The translations under genes were made by a program, and so were the position numbers. The notes beneath the pieces are model-generated. The model did not search any database. It was not told the origin of the DNA and was given only the letters and a program-made list of their open reading frames with translations. Shown piece by piece: positions 23,126-45,608 of a DNA stretch of 64,000 nucleotides. Each line of letters starts with the position of its first letter. The stretch's first letter is position 1. The stretch is from Oscarella lobularis (taxonomy: Eukaryota > Porifera > Homoscleromorpha > Homosclerophorida > Oscarellidae), in contig NC_089185.1 of assembly GCF_947507565.1 (NCBI RefSeq), positions 496,001-560,000 on the forward strand. Reading direction: 5' to 3'.

Positions 23126-24661
23126 ATGGCCGACGCCGCCTCCTCCGTAGGTGTCGGTAAAATGTCCGAAAGAGGTTCTAGACGCTCCCTTTTGTTTAGC
23201 AGTGCTCCACCCGGGGTACGATCGTACCGTCGGCATCGTTCTGTGGTCAAACCGAAGCGGAGAAGCTGTCCGAGGCTCTAAAAGGTACACATCTATTGAT
23301 ACATTGTTGCAAGTGACTCTCGAAACGTTCTAAGGCTCGGATACGAGCGCGCTGTTTGACATTTTGACGCGCTGTACCAACGGGCAACGCCAGGAGATTC
23401 GATCGAAGTACAAAGAAGCGTATGGAAAGGTGATAGGCGCCGGAAGAGTTCGTTTTCGCTTTTTCCGACACTTCCTTATTTAGGATCCAATAGACGATTT
23501 GAAGTCGCAGTTGAAAGGAGACGTTGAACGCCTTGCCTTGGCTTTGTTCGATCGACCAGACGTGTTTGATGCCAAGGAACTCAGAGTTGCCATGAAAGTA
23601 TCGTTTCCCTTTCTCTAGAGACCTCGAGTATTTTATTTCTTTTTTTAGGGACTCGGGACGGACGAGTCTGTCCTGATTGAGATTCTGTGCACTCGGAGCT
23701 CCGACGTGAGTTGGATACCTCTGTAACGTACTAATTAGAGATTGTTGATGATTTTTTTTTGTAGGAGATTGCTCAGATCAAACGAGCCTACAAAGAAGGT
23801 TTAGTTAAAATGATAGATCCGGTTTTTTTGCAGCAATCTCTGCAGAATTCAATCGCGATTTGGTGCAAGACGTCATAGACGATACAAGTGGACATTTCGA
23901 GAGTATTCTTTTGTCTCTGCTGAAGGTCGGCGAACAAAAAATAACTACTTCAATATTTAATGTGCGTGTTGCTAAGACCGAAAGGGATACTAGCACAACA
24001 GTGGATACTCAGCTGGCGAAAAAGGAAGGCGACGATCTCTACAGGGTCAGAAATAAAGAGGGTATACTAAATTACGTAAAGAGTTATCTTTTCAGGCTGG
24101 GGTTGCGTATTGGGGCACAAATGAAAGTATTTTCAACAAAGTCTTTGCAACTCGAAGCTTTGCTCAGCTCAAGGCAACCTTTCAGGCTTATGATGACGTA
24201 GGAAACGCGTGTTTCTGATAAAGTAACACTATTATTGTTATCTCAGTTGACCGGACACGACATTATGACTGCAATCGGCCGGGAGATGTCCGGAGATTAT
24301 AAGCAAAGCCTCGAGACTTTAGGTCAGAGAAGAAATATTATTATATGCTTATGCATGTGGATGTATTAGCTCATTCTGTTGTTGATATGCCTGGTTACTT
24401 TGCCAAGCAGCTCTATCGTTCAATGAAAGGTCTTGGGACGAACGATTGTCAGCTGATACGTGTTCTTGTGACACGCAGCGAGGTCGATTAGTGTGTGGCT
24501 AGTAAAAACGCGTTTGACGTTTTTTGTTTTAGATCGATCTGGCTGACGTAAAGGACGCGTTTCTTAGAGAATACAAAAAGTCGCTAGCTGACTGGATAAA
24601 GGGAGACACAGGCGGAGATTATCAGAAGTTGTGTTTGGCTATTATAGGTGAGCGCGAGTAA
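23126..24661 (+). CDS. Annexin with four core repeats
   Basis: The best start is the ATG at 23126 with a seven-codon exon 1 (MADAASS, donor at 23147) spliced to the first core repeat. Repeat 1 is [20 protein letters not shown] with [19 protein letters not shown]. Repeat 2 is [20 protein letters not shown]. Repeat 3 is [20 protein letters not shown]. Repeat 4 is [20 protein letters not shown], ending [20 protein letters not shown]. Type II calcium loops (GLGT) are intact in repeats 2 and 4, while repeats 1 (KGSDTS) and 3 (YWGTNE) deviate. Annexins bind acidic phospholipid membranes in a calcium-dependent way. The N-terminal head is very short, so regulation through it is limited. The gene has about ten exons, and the GH3 gene begins ~100 bases downstream. 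Confidence 0.88.
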
Positions 24662-24758
24662 TCATTTTATTGCTATTGTACGAGACAAAGACGTTGATGA
24701 GCGGATTGATGAATTTGTACGCTCGTATTTTATCAGAGTCGCGTGACAGAATGAACGC

Positions 24759-27416
24759 ATGCGTCTTCAAGTTAGCTACACTGTACTCATGCTCCGACAA
24801 GTTCTCGTCGTATTCTCCGCCTTGACGGCTTCCGCTTTCGCTAGTAGCTCGTGCTTGGGAGAGTATCAGCAGTGCCCGAGCTCGGGCGACTGCGTTCTCG
24901 ATCCGAGCCTATGCGGTCGCTGCAAACAGGGACAATATCTCTGTCCCCTCGATCAGAAAACGTGCGTCGACTTGGCAGACGCCTACAAGACGTGTCCCGA
25001 CATCAAAGGCACCCACTTCGACTGGACGATGTCGATCGACGATCGCCTAGCTCATCTCGTCAAAACGACCAATATAACAGAACAAATCGCCCAGCTGACG
25101 AACGACGCTCCCGCCATCGTTCACGCCGGCATTCCCGCCTACAACTGGCTAAACGACGACGAGCACGGCGTTCGCCAATCGCACGCGACATCGTTTCCAA
25201 ACGGCTGCGCCCTCGGCGCCACGTGGTCCAAGCGCACTCTACGCGAAGTCGGCTACGCGATCGGCATGGAAGCGCGCGGCCTTCACAACGGATTCGTCCA
25301 CGCCGGAAATCGCGGTCACCGCGTAAACGGAATCGGCATCACGATGTATTCGCCCAATATGAACATGGTGCGGGATCCGAGGTGGGGACGAGCGCAGGAA
25401 GTCTATTCGGAGGATCCGAATGTAGCCGCTCAGCTGACCTATAATTTCGTTGTCGGTGCACAAGGGAATTTTTCGAGCACCGGGTATCTACTTGCGGCGG
25501 CCTGCTGCAAGCATTATGCCGCCTACGATCTCGAATCCGAACCAAGAAGTCGCTTCACCTTTGATGCTCAAGTCGATTCGAGAAATATGTGGGAAACGTA
25601 CATGGTTAATTTTCGGCATTGCGTCGTCGAAGCCCAAGCGGCTCACGTCATGTGCAGCTACAACGCCGTGAACGGCGTTCCCGCGTGCGGCAATCCCGAT
25701 CTTCTGAACGGCATATTGCGAGACCAGTGGAAGTGGCCGGGCTTCGTCGTCACCGACTACGACGCGTGGGCTCAAATCGCTTTGACTCATAGATACTGTC
25801 CGGATTTGAAGTGCGCCGCGGCTGTCGGACTCAAAGCCGGTACGGATCAGGAGGGCGGCGGAACGGGCGCAATCAATCAGCTTGCAAGCGCGCTCGCCGA
25901 CAATAACGTCACCGCCGAGCAAATTCAGACTGCATTTCGACGGTTGTTTCGTGTGAGGATTCTTTTGGGCATGCTCGATCCGCCGATGATGGTCGCGTGG
26001 AATATGGTCGGGAACGATTCGTCGAACATCGAAAGTCCGGAGCACATCGCTCTCGCTCGACGCGCCGGTCAAGAGGCGATGACGCTGTACAAAAATCACA
26101 ACAAAGCATTACCTTTTTCGATATCTTCGATTAAGAAAATGGCACTGATTGGTTCGTCGGCGACGCAGACGAGTCTTCTACTTGGAAACTACGCCGTTCC
26201 GCCTGACGCCGGGATAGTTTCTATAATGCAAGGCATAGAGAATGCTTTTGGTTTGCCTCCGACGAAGCCCAACTGTACAGTGGAACAAGACATTGACTAT
26301 TTTGTCCAAGGCGAAGGTGGAACGAGCTCGCCGAACGCGTCCGACTGCTGCGTTCAGTGCATGAACGACGCTACTTGTCAGTACTACACTTGGTATCAAA
26401 ATTCTTGCTATCTAAAGACGTCTGACGCCGGGCGAAAGACGAGCGAAGGACGCATTTCAGGCAAATGCTTGTCGAAGGGACCCAGCGTTGGAAAACTCGT
26501 TTTCGCCGCCGGATGCTCGAACGTCAGATGCACCGACACAAGCGGCTTCGATCAGGCGACCGACGCGGCAAAAGACGCCGACGCTATCGTCATCGTTCTC
26601 GGTCTCGATCAGAGTCAAGAGTCGGAGGGGCACGATCGATCCGTCGTCGAATTGCCGGGGAATCAAGCGGAACTCGTCGCCGCCGTGCGCAAGGCGAATC
26701 CGAACGCGCCGCTTGTCGTCGTTCTCGTCCACGGCGGCACGCTCGCTTTGGGCAGCGTTCTCGACGACGCCGACGCCATCGTCGACGCTTGGTATCCCGG
26801 CATGCAAGGCGGAAACGCCGTCGCCGACGTTCTTTTCGGTAAGTACAATCCGGCCGGTCGTGCCGCCGTCACCTCGTATCTATCGACGTCTGATTTGCCG
26901 ACGCCCGGTATGATGGATTTGTATGCCGGCAATGGAAGCAAAGGTCTCACGTATCGGTTCTTTGCCGGCAAGCCTCAGTATCCCTTCGGCTACGGCATGT
27001 CTTATACGACGTTTTCCTATTCGAATCTTCAGCTGAATGATTCAAAGCCGAAGGCCTGCGACGTTGTTGGGGTGACTGTGACCGTTCACAATGAGGGTGA
27101 TATGGATGGGGATGAAGTCGTTCAGGTCTACGTCAAGCAGCCGAAAGCCAGTGGTCCCGTTCCGAATGTGCGTTTGGCTGACTTTGCTCGCGTGTTCGTG
27201 CCAAAGGGGCAGTCAACGAACGTTAGTCTTGCTATAACGCCTGAATTTCATGCGTACGTTCCTCTGACGAAAAATCCCTACACCGGATCGGCGGAGGTGT
27301 CTGTGGAAGCCGGTCCGTTGAATGTCTACGTCGGAGGCGGGCAGCCTGATTATTTTGAAGGGCATTTATCTGCCGTTGCGAATGTTCAAAATACTCAGCT
27401 TCTCGTCTCGTGCTGA
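24759..27416 (+). CDS. Intronless secreted GH3 hydrolase (beta-xylosidase-like) with inserted PAN-like domain
   Basis: A single open frame of 885 residues without introns. A signal peptide is visible whether translation starts at Met1 or Met11 (VLVVFSALTASAFA). A short Cys-rich module (~32-80) precedes the GH3 barrel. The nucleophile is Asp333 in VVTDYDAW, with KHYAAYDLE, VMCSYNAVNG and DPRWGRAQE also typical of the xylosidase/arabinosidase branch. Residues ~520-570 (CCVQCMNDATCQYYTW ... CYLK) form a PAN/apple-like module inserted in the C-terminal sandwich region. ESEGHDR (~621-627) supplies the likely acid/base, and a fibronectin III-like end domain follows (~760-870). Substrate is probably plant, algal or bacterial pentose-containing or other beta-glycans. 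Coding GC is higher than in the neighbours. The absence of introns raises transfer or retroposition as origin. Confidence 0.9.
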   Translation: MRLQVSYTVLMLRQVLVVFSALTASAFASSSCLGEYQQCPSSGDCVLDPSLCGRCKQGQYLCPLDQKTCVDLADAYKTCPDIKGTHFDWTMSIDDRLAHLVKTTNITEQIAQLTNDAPAIVHAGIPAYNWLNDDEHGVRQSHATSFPNGCALGATWSKRTLREVGYAIGMEARGLHNGFVHAGNRGHRVNGIGITMYSPNMNMVRDPRWGRAQEVYSEDPNVAAQLTYNFVVGAQGNFSSTGYLLAAACCKHYAAYDLESEPRSRFTFDAQVDSRNMWETYMVNFRHCVVEAQAAHVMCSYNAVNGVPACGNPDLLNGILRDQWKWPGFVVTDYDAWAQIALTHRYCPDLKCAAAVGLKAGTDQEGGGTGAINQLASALADNNVTAEQIQTAFRRLFRVRILLGMLDPPMMVAWNMVGNDSSNIESPEHIALARRAGQEAMTLYKNHNKALPFSISSIKKMALIGSSATQTSLLLGNYAVPPDAGIVSIMQGIENAFGLPPTKPNCTVEQDIDYFVQGEGGTSSPNASDCCVQCMNDATCQYYTWYQNSCYLKTSDAGRKTSEGRISGKCLSKGPSVGKLVFAAGCSNVRCTDTSGFDQATDAAKDADAIVIVLGLDQSQESEGHDRSVVELPGNQAELVAAVRKANPNAPLVVVLVHGGTLALGSVLDDADAIVDAWYPGMQGGNAVADVLFGKYNPAGRAAVTSYLSTSDLPTPGMMDLYAGNGSKGLTYRFFAGKPQYPFGYGMSYTTFSYSNLQLNDSKPKACDVVGVTVTVHNEGDMDGDEVVQVYVKQPKASGPVPNVRLADFARVFVPKGQSTNVSLAITPEFHAYVPLTKNPYTGSAEVSVEAGPLNVYVGGGQPDYFEGHLSAVANVQNTQLLVSC

Positions 27417-27610
27417 CATCGCTATTTCTCTTTTTTAGGTGTCTTCTTTTTTTTAAGTGTTTCCTGTTGTTCATTCTACGTTGTCAAGGAATTTTCTGTC
27501 AGGTAGCACAACAAATTCAATATTGTTAATGGGCACGCCCTACTGCAGTTGCGCATGCGACGCCTGTGAGCCTCTGTGAGCCACCAATTCGTGAATTTCG
27601 TCCCGTAGCG

Positions 27611-29198
<1,588 letters not shown>

Positions 29199-30629
29199 TG
29201 GACTGTTTTTTTTATCACGACGAAAAAACTGCTGTTTCCGGGGTCCTGGGCAAGACCCCGTCACATTGAAAACTGCCCGCGCATGCACCGTAAAGGCTCT
29301 GTGTCATTTTTTATTTAATAAACCCGGAACTAACCCGGAAGTACCAAAAAATTTTTTGCACAGAGGTCCTTTTTCTTTTGCTGTGTCCACCCTCGGGTGG
29401 ATGGGGGTCAACCTCACTGCTCCCCCGTCGGAGTTAGAGCCTGTTTAGTCTCCCGGCTCGGACGCCTGGGACCGGCAGCACTCGGATGTGAGTGCTGCCA
29501 GCCTGATTCCAGGGGGACCGCTATTGTGACCCACCGCGTCTTCCTAAGTGGGGTGGCAGTTTATCACTCATGCCACTGGAGTAGGGGATTGAATCCCCTG
29601 CGTTTTGAGCCACGTTTAACCTCTCTGGCTCAAGAGTTGGGACCAGTTTTATTTAGTCACCTCGGGGGCCCAGAGGTGAATGGCGACATCGGAACGAAGA
29701 CTTCAAGCTCCAGACGGTGAAGAGCTACACAGGGTTAGAAACGACCAAAATAAACCTTACGATTTACGCGTGTCCCTTCTTCTCAGAGAACATATTCAAA
29801 CACCTTACGCGGACGACGGGGAATTTTCTTGGGGACCTAAATAGACACGTTATTTCAATTAGTCACTGCGGACTTGTATTCACCGAAAAAATTCGTTTTG
29901 AGAAATAAAAGCTTTGGGACTTGAAGCTGCAAAACATACTTGCAGATAAGCCACCATGTCAACCAGTTCAATCTTTTTTGCCGCTGGTCGTTGCTCCTCG
30001 AGATCACTCTGACGTCGAAAACGAGTCGAAAAGGAATGTCGCCATCGAGAAATTTCGCATCGCGAACCTATACGGAAAGATCTAACAAGCAACCAAAACG
30101 GACGGCTCCTGGTCTCTTAGATCGTCGGTCAAGTCGATCGCTAAACGAGCGATTGAAGGAGGCCGAGCCTGCGCGCGCTAAAAAGCGCGTGATACACAGC
30201 TGTGATACACACGATGTCTTGGAACTGACGTCGAGAAAGTTGAATTGACGCCAGTTCCTGTTACCCCACGTTACAGTTGCTTGCAGAAACTCGGGGTAAA
30301 CAGGAAAAATTTTGAAGCCAGTCTATATAAACTAGCCAGACCCTTCGCTGGGATCCAGACTAGATATAAACCGGAAAAATGTAAACCGGAAAATGTTGAA
30401 CCCCTGTTGAATGCGACCTAAATATGTGCGTACGTCACTTGAACTTTACTAATTCAGCCAGAAACTTGGAATTTGCTCTCGTGAAACTAGAGTTTGGCTG
30501 AAGCACGCAGAAGCAGGAAGTTGCAATTGAAACTGTACCCCCAGGCAAACTGAGCACTACAAATGCGTCGCTTTTAGCTAAGTGAGCTCACTTGATCGAG
30601 GCCTGTGCAGCTCGACGACGTTCTTCAGT
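29199..30629. repeat. Non-coding region with a run of hairpins, possible mobile-element remnant
   Basis: No gene is supported here. Between 29387 and 29678 five short inverted repeats follow one another: CCACCCTCGGGTGG (29387-29400), a 10-bp perfect stem GGCAGCACTC/GAGTGCTGCC (29474-29499), AGGGGATT/AATCCCCT (29583-29599), GAGCCA/TGGCTC (29608-29631) and CACCTC/GAGGTG (29658-29678). Farther on lies GGAACTG ... CAGTTCC (about 30220-30258) and a short duplicated AAACCGGAAAAATG motif near 30370-30390. The pattern fits a structured transcript or a degenerate short element, but I recognise no family. Confidence 0.4.
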
Positions 30630-31475
30630 ATGGCATCAAATCGCGATATTGAAGATAAAGCTGTTGCAACTGCCCTCGATGACGTCCAGAAAGCCCATCC
30701 GGACGAATTCGCGGCCGTTCTCAAAGACCCACAACGAAAGAAAGAATTCGAAGATGCGGCAAGAGACGCAGCTAGGGAAGTTCTCAAACTTTCTTCAGGC
30801 CTCCGTCCCGACATGGCAGCTGACGAGATCGAAGCGTATCTCGAAAAGGCTCTTTCTAAAGAAAGAGTTCAGCAAATTAAGAACGGACTCAACATCCCTA
30901 CGTATCAGATCAGACTAAACAAGAAAGACGACGGGAAGACGTGGGCAGACATCACACGAGACGGCGAAGAATTCATGCCTTCGCGAGCTCTCGTATCGCT
31001 CGCCGCCGTCAAAGACGTCTCATGGATCCAAATTGCCAGCGTCATTATCGAAGCAGTGATGCTCGTTCTGAGCGCCGTCGGCATCAAGTTGGCTGTCGAT
31101 GAAAAGGTGATTCAAAAAACAGCCCAAGAAATTGTTCCCGTCGTTGAAAGTTCGAGCGCTTTGCAAAAAGCCGTCGACGCTCTGAAAGAAGCGTTCAAAA
31201 ACGGAAGCAACTACGACAAAGCCAAAGCCATCTTTTACCTGATTAAAGATTCCTATTCCGCCGGAATACTCTGGAAAATCATCAAGAGCCTCTGCTCCAA
31301 CATGAGCACTTGGGATTGGATCAAAACGGCCGGCATCGTTTCAGCTATGATCATCGCCGCCTTGGCAACAGACGGAGTAGCTCTCATCGCAAAAATCGTC
31401 CTCGCTCTCAATTCCGCCTACGAGTTCGTCAAAAAGGTGCTCAATTTGAGTCAGTTAGATGAAATGTCGGTGTGA
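30630..31475 (+). CDS. Intronless orphan helical membrane protein
   Basis: The chosen ATG (30630, MASNRDIEDK) gives 281 residues; an upstream in-frame start at 30582 adds 16 residues without any feature. The protein is almost wholly alpha-helical in character: charged, alanine-rich helices at 5-90, a short polar linker (~90-128), a hydrophobic helix ~131-156 (WIQIASVIIEAVMLVLSAVG), a polar helical segment ~160-225, and a second long hydrophobic stretch ~229-263 (AGIVSAMIIAALATDGVALI). There is no signal peptide, cysteine pattern or known motif. The two hydrophobic segments separated by ~70 residues could span or insert into a membrane. The gene has no introns and lies beside hairpin-rich DNA. 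Function is unknown; origin by transfer is possible. Confidence 0.7.
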   Translation: MASNRDIEDKAVATALDDVQKAHPDEFAAVLKDPQRKKEFEDAARDAAREVLKLSSGLRPDMAADEIEAYLEKALSKERVQQIKNGLNIPTYQIRLNKKDDGKTWADITRDGEEFMPSRALVSLAAVKDVSWIQIASVIIEAVMLVLSAVGIKLAVDEKVIQKTAQEIVPVVESSSALQKAVDALKEAFKNGSNYDKAKAIFYLIKDSYSAGILWKIIKSLCSNMSTWDWIKTAGIVSAMIIAALATDGVALIAKIVLALNSAYEFVKKVLNLSQLDEMSV

Positions 31476-31691
31476 TGAGAAAAGAAATGCTGACCTGACG
31501 ATGATTTCGCAGTGCTGCCACGTTCGTTTGCTTGTAGAGGTCATTAGTAATTGTGTTCAGTAAATCTGCATTTCATGCCAAAATTCCTGTCGTTTGTCTG
31601 GATCCAGCTGGTACTTGTTGTGTCGTGACGACTGAATACATTTAGGCCATCTGACTTCCTCTACTAAATTATTAAAATTAATTAAATACGA

Positions 31692-33978
31692 TTACCACAG
31701 GTCATCTATATCTGTCGTTGCTTGGCCATGAATCCTTTTTTCCCATTTAGATAGCTGTTCAAGAAAGCTTCTATTTGGCCTAATAGACAATATGCGCTCA
31801 GAGCCTGTGCCCGCGCACCATGTGACGCGAGACAAAAACCTTATTCCAGGTCGTCGATCTTTGAGAAATTCAAACGCCGTGCCCAACGTCCAATTGTACC
31901 GTTTCATCAGGAGAGCAATGGTAATGCTGCTGCTTCTGCTCACGCCTCGCGTGCAGTGTACAAAAGCCGTCCCACCCACTCTGAAGGCGTCCACTACGAA
32001 AGAATCATAAATAACGTATTCATAAACAATGTACTGCTTACAAAGAAAATCGGTTGTCTTCTCAAAGTACTCTAACAGGCTCGACTCCCTTTCATCGAGG
32101 ACAGATATTTTCAAATATTTTGCTCTCCTCTCAAAACTAAGTAACGCGTTGACAAGACGACAAGGACAGCGCCCGTTTCGCTGTTCTACCTGTTACGATG
32201 CTCACTGCTTACATTGACAACGTGACTAATTCCTAAGTCCATAAAAACTGTTTCGCTTCGAGCATGCTCACAATTGCCCTGGTATAGTTTTCTAAGCACA
32301 TTTGTCCAATAAAAAAGGTGATCTAGATGGTTTTGACGCACTCACCCTGCTATGATTGACGACGGGTAGGATTCGATTTTTTCCCGGTCTTCGTCAGACC
32401 AATGTATCCTATAAAAGTGATGAATGCAACTCACCGCGATTAATTCTATCGTTACTTCGATCCACACAAAAAGGAGAAATCCTGATGGAAAGACTCAAAA
32501 CCACCTGAAAAAAATTTGAATTTCGTTTCAAATAAGTCACATCTCTTGCCTAGAAGAAACGAAACTCTTTCGAGTCCCAAGCCTTCCAGCTGCTTCAGCA
32601 GTTGCATTCCTATAGAACTTCATAAATAGCTACAGAGCGTCCTTCTATCCGCTGTCTTTTACCGCTGCTCTCGTCGTCCGCAGGCGACCCATCCTCGTCG
32701 TAAATCACTACCAAGGAATACTGGTCCATGTACGAATGAGCGTCAATGAGAAAGCGCATATCCATCGTCACTCTATAGGAAATTTAGGACTTCAAATACA
32801 CGATTACTTTTCATTAGACAAATGACTCACTCTTTGTACCAGCGTGCCGTGTTAATGTGAGCCCGTCTGTATGCCTCGTCGGATCGAGCATCCAATAAGA
32901 GCACGTAGAAAGGATCAGACAAGTATGCATTAACTGTGAAGATAGTGAAAACGCGGGAGGATCCCTGCTTTGGTTCACTCACGAACGCCAGCATTCATGT
33001 GATTGTACAGCTCAAAGGAAGTCACAAGCTCTTCGCCTAGAAAATGAACAAGTCTCTAGACTTGTGATACTGTTACAATTACTCAACTTACTCAATCCTA
33101 TTTCAGACATCTCCAATTCCTTTCGTTTGGCCATCTCGACTGCTTCCGCCTGCCAAAGTATCGTCACATACGCTGTACAATGTCTCTCTCTTTCCACTTA
33201 CCTCACTCATCTGCTTCAATGAGCTCGGCATGCCGAAGCCGGCGACGAGCGACGGTCGCATGACGAGCATGCTCACGGCGCTCCCCGCGCTCGTTCGCTT
33301 TTTATCACTCTTGCCCACATCGATCAACATTTGATCGACCATGTCCTCGATCTCCGCTCTTCCGCCGCCGGACTTTGGCGAAACAGAAATGCGACTCATC
33401 AAGCCGACAATCGGCGGCGCCGGCGACAAAAGATTCCCGCCGTCATCCGAAAGCCGACTTGCCGTCAAGCTTTGCATCGACGGCGGCGACGGCAACGTCG
33501 TCGTCGAAACGTCGCCAACACCCGCCAATGCGACGGCAATGCATTCCTTCAAGACGGCACGCGAAACGGTCGACGGCGAGCGCGGCACGACGACCGGCGT
33601 CGACGACGACGACTCGCTCCGTTTCTGGTGATACGATCGAATGGAATGCACGGAGCGACTCTTGCCGAGTCCCGACGGAAGTTTCGCCGGAAGTTCGATG
33701 TCGACGGCGATTGCCGACGCCGACGACGCGCGTCGTATTCGAGGAGGACGAGGAAAGACGAAAAATGGCGACGAATCGTCTGCTTTTTTCGTCGTCGTCG
33801 TCGTCGCCGCGTGGATTCGATCTTTCGCTTCGTATCCGCTGTCTTCGCTCGTGCGCGGACTCGCGTCGAATCGCGCTTGTTTCGGCTTTTCGTTTACGGC
33901 TCGTTGCCACGCGACGAGGAGCGGTCGCTTTCTCGCTCTCGGCGATCTGCTGGAGAACGTTGCAAGCAAAAAAATCAT
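31692..33978 (-). CDS. Rhodanese-like plus dual-specificity phosphatase protein (STYXL1/MKP-like)
   Basis: Multi-exon gene read from 33978 to 31692. The first ~240 residues are low-complexity, rich in Ser, Pro and Arg. A rhodanese-like domain follows: SFELYNHMNAGV, FYVLLLDARSDEAYRRAHIN, SLVVIYDEDG, MQLLKQLEGLGLERVSFLLG and GFESFHQDFSFLC. The loop that carries the catalytic cysteine in true rhodaneses reads VVIYDEDG, without Cys, so this domain is probably non-catalytic. The phosphatase domain has LYQGNCEHARSETV, MDLGISHVVNVS and HCTRGVSRSSS, with the catalytic Cys and Arg intact, ending SKWEKRIHGQ and DIDDLW. The domain order matches MAP-kinase phosphatases and STYXL1. The vertebrate STYXL1 active site is dead, whereas this one looks active. 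The intron between VSFLL and GGFESF has a GC donor. Confidence 0.8.
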
Positions 33979-34256
33979 GTCGTTCTCGGAGTGTGTGTGT
34001 TTTTTTTTACGGTGCGCCCGGCTGTGGCCATGGAGACACGCTCGATCGCGACGATCCGCAGCCCATGAGATCGATCGGTCGCGCGGGTTGAGTTAGGACG
34101 TCGGCTCTCTTCTCATTGCTTTTACGGCTGTCGTGTGAGAAGCACGGCGCCAACTCCTAAGCGTAAAATCGACGTCGAAAGCTTACACGTAAGTCCCGTA
34201 TTATGTATGCTACGTGTCCATACATGGGAGGGAGGTCGTACCTGTTCTTATTCTTA

Positions 34257-35529
34257 CTAAATTGGAATATCTTCCGTGTCTCTATACACACGTCGAATTA
34301 GGAGCGCTAGCAAAAGGCAAGCCAACAGCCAAGCCAAAATAGTCAACCCCCTTCCATTGCCATGACCATCATTGATTCGAGTCGAATCATCCACCGAAAG
34401 ATCACTTCTCCGGGTAGCAGCAGGCCGCCGCCTTCTCGCTGCAGGTGCCGGTGCCGGTGGTGTCGGTGGAGATGGCAGTGGAGGTGGTGACAGGCTTTCT
34501 TCACTTTCGCTTCTTTCTTCAGATTGGCTAATTGATTGGTTAAAACTTTGACTTGAGGTCTCCTGCGTCTGCTGCTGCTGCTGCTGCTTCTTGGCTTTTT
34601 CCACTTCGGCTTTCACCTCAGCTTCCGACTTCAAAATAAAAATGATTTTCTTTTCTTACGCCACATCTTTTCGTCTCCAACCTTAAACGAAATCTGTGCA
34701 GCAAGTTCTTCGTCCTTTGTCCTGTCCGCGTCCCTTTCCTCTTCCTCTTTGTCAAGCAGAGTATCCCGATTGACCATCTCGCACATCGAGCACGACCAAT
34801 TCACAGACCTGTGTGAAAGAAATCGACTCCGGTTGTTTGCTTTTGCTACGACCTAGCATACTAAGACCTTTTCGCCAACGCTTGCCTCTCCTGAGGCGTA
34901 TAGTCCAAGGCTCCAATCGCTCCTCCTCCCTTCGTTGGCATAAAGCTTCGAATAGCAACGAGCACCGTTCGAACTAGAGAAAAGAGATCCGATGAGGCTT
35001 TGTGTCGACCCAAAGACCCTTACTGCTCCACGACGGTTGCCACGTTTCCGGATGATGAGCCGATATGCTCAAGCAGATTTTCTTGCCAAGTTCAAAACGT
35101 CCATTTGGCTAAAAGAATGCGAAAAGAATAAAATAGTAGAAACCAAAAGCGATAGTTTTTCTCCTATGTGCCAGGACCATACCGTCAAAAGTATGACGCT
35201 GGGTGGTTTCATGGGATATTCCGGGGGAAAGAGTATTCTGCCGTGATAGATTCCGCCTTCGTAGGGGCTGTCGGGTGGACCGCGGACGGTAAAGTGCCAT
35301 TCGAAGAGATTGTCCTTGAAAGACGTCGTGAAGCGGGTGATCGAGGGGAAGGAAGGGTTTCTCTCACTTCCAATGGCTGGGCGTAGTACTCGTACGTTGG
35401 ATCTCTGAGTTCTTTTGCTTCGCGCATGAGTCGCTTGACCGCTGGAGAAGGAGGATAAGCGAGTTAGACAAATAGGCGATGGATTGGAGAGAGAATACCT
35501 GGACTTCGGGCATTGTATTGTCCGTCCAT
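34257..35529 (-). CDS. UBE2J1: Tail-anchored ubiquitin-conjugating enzyme E2 J1
   Basis: Seven exons were resolved: 35529-35499, 35441-35368, 35314-35183, 35108-35024, 34973-34868, 34808-34682 and 34628-34257. The sequence follows UBE2J1 closely: [77 protein letters not shown] (active-site Cys in KKICLSIS), [28 protein letters not shown] and LAAQISFK. A disordered Q-, S- and P-rich linker precedes a single C-terminal membrane anchor ([19 protein letters not shown]). The enzyme works at the ER membrane in ERAD, handing ubiquitin to ER E3 ligases. The Q run is encoded by a CTG/CAG-type triplet tract near 34568-34590 and may vary in length. Confidence 0.93.
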
Positions 35530-35707
35530 TTCGCCACGTCCTTCTTTTTGTAGCGCGCGCCGGTAGCGACTGGTATCCAGGAAATCAAAAGAGCAAAAGT
35601 TTGTTAGCTAAAATGCTCTGATTCATCTTCAGAGCACTGAAACCCACCACTGAAAACAAAAAGAAAAAACACACAGCAAAATCAGCGAAATCAAAAGTCA
35701 ACGCTAA

Positions 35708-45608
<9,901 letters not shown>

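Noticed and set aside
32590-32640. A 24-base intron in the rhodanese-DSP gene
   Set aside because: A 53-base intron with donor at GTAAAAGACAG gives the correct phase and a better rhodanese alignment.
33331-34096. Long Arg-rich frames on the plus strand opposite the phosphatase N-terminus
   Set aside because: Shadows of the Ser/Asp-rich low-complexity coding strand; composition explains their length.
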